64,000 bases of DNA from Rostratula benghalensis (Eukaryota; Chordata; Aves; Charadriiformes; Rostratulidae), in NCBI GenBank assembly GCA_013399305.1, contig VXAI01000013.1, forward strand, positions 8,772,221 to 8,836,220, read 5' to 3'. The position numbers and the translations under genes were made by a program. Under the pieces are notes generated by a model, which saw nothing but the letters and a program-made list of their open reading frames with translations, searched no databases and was not told the origin of the DNA. How positions within the stretch are numbered: position 1 is the stretch's first letter; the number at the start of each line of letters is the position of its first letter. Below, in pieces: positions 63,651-64,000 of this stretch.

Positions 63651-63670
63651 TTTTTTTTTTTTTTTTTTTT
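63651..63670 (+). repeat. poly-T run, 20 T
   Basis: Uninterrupted run of 20 T (poly-A on the minus strand); no minus-strand retroelement is recognisable beyond it. Confidence 0.9.
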
Positions 63671-64000
63671 AATGAATCACAAATAACTTTGGAAACAGAT
63701 TTCTTATCTAGAAGAGATGGGTTGAAAGTGAGAGTTGTGGTTACTCCCTTACAATTCGATGGAAACAGCCGACATCAGAACAGTGAAGAAGTAAACTTTA
63801 GGTTCCTTGTTCTTAAAGCTTTTATTTTAAAGATTGTAGCTACTAAAGTTATGATCTGATGGTTCCTAAAAGCACCCTAGTGTGTTAAATCTGTAGAAGT
63901 ACTAACATACAGATATAGACTTCTGCAATATATCTGTGTTCAGAAAATAAATTTTTCCTCACATAGTCTTAATTCACATTTAAGGTTAATCTTTCATTAA

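Larger units (their letters stand above)
62106..64000. other. AT-rich non-coding sequence with mononucleotide runs
   Basis: No gene recognised. Contains a 26-A run (62447-62472) preceded by an A/C-rich stretch, strongly AT-rich DNA at 63290-63420, and a 20-T run (63651-63670). Confidence 0.55.

Noticed and set aside
1..64000. CRISPR arrays, operons, bacterial insertion sequences, endogenous retroviruses
   Set aside because: No regularly spaced repeats, no ribosome-binding-site-linked gene clusters, no LTR pairs and no gag/pol/env-like frames were seen. The only reverse transcriptase is of CR1 type.

Overview
This window looks like a non-coding stretch of an amniote nuclear genome, most likely a bird. 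The main evidence is two CR1 LINE fragments whose 3' ends carry the CR1-type terminal ATTCTATG-like repeats without a poly-A tail (2092-2300 minus, 13222-14310 plus). Other evidence is a few very old MIR-like SINE remnants, a visibly AT-rich and CpG-poor base composition, and low overall repeat density. Turtle or crocodilian origin is less likely but not excluded. There is one assembly gap of 136 N (49246-49381) and a single N at 1739.

I recognise no host protein-coding gene. The longest open frames (about 100-157 codons) show no family motifs, no low-complexity-independent domain structure and no convincing chain of exons. They are what AT-rich intergenic or intronic DNA yields by chance. 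The only recognisable coding sequence is a decayed CR1 reverse-transcriptase fragment. The window is therefore a gene desert, a very large intron, or a regulatory landscape beside a gene outside it.

Layout: 1-4100 is mostly unique sequence with a short CR1 3' end. 4115-4618 holds a nearly full-length MIR-like SINE followed by a roughly 105-bp hairpin repeat. 4.6-13.2 kb is unique sequence with simple repeats. 13.2-14.3 kb is the larger CR1. 14.3-30.7 kb is unique sequence, with a CpG-richer patch at 23.3-23.6 kb and homeodomain-site-rich segments at 21.6 and 27.9 kb. 30.7-34.7 kb contains two diverged direct copies of an unclassified sequence of about 360-400 bp. 34.7-44 kb carries small tandem repeats, a strong G-quadruplex motif beside an inverted MIR (39.4 kb), and ancient palindromic repeats (41.4 and 42.4-43.1 kb). 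44-64 kb is again mainly unique, with the gap, a MIR remnant (49.7 kb), a hexanucleotide microsatellite (50.4 kb), a small CpG-rich island-like patch (53.7 kb), several long poly-A runs and a conspicuous 150-bp palindrome (62.0 kb).

No genes work together here. The most interesting material is the set of long hairpin-forming ancient repeats, the unclassified direct repeat pair, and possible regulatory or conserved non-coding patches. All family assignments are from pattern memory and were not searched.
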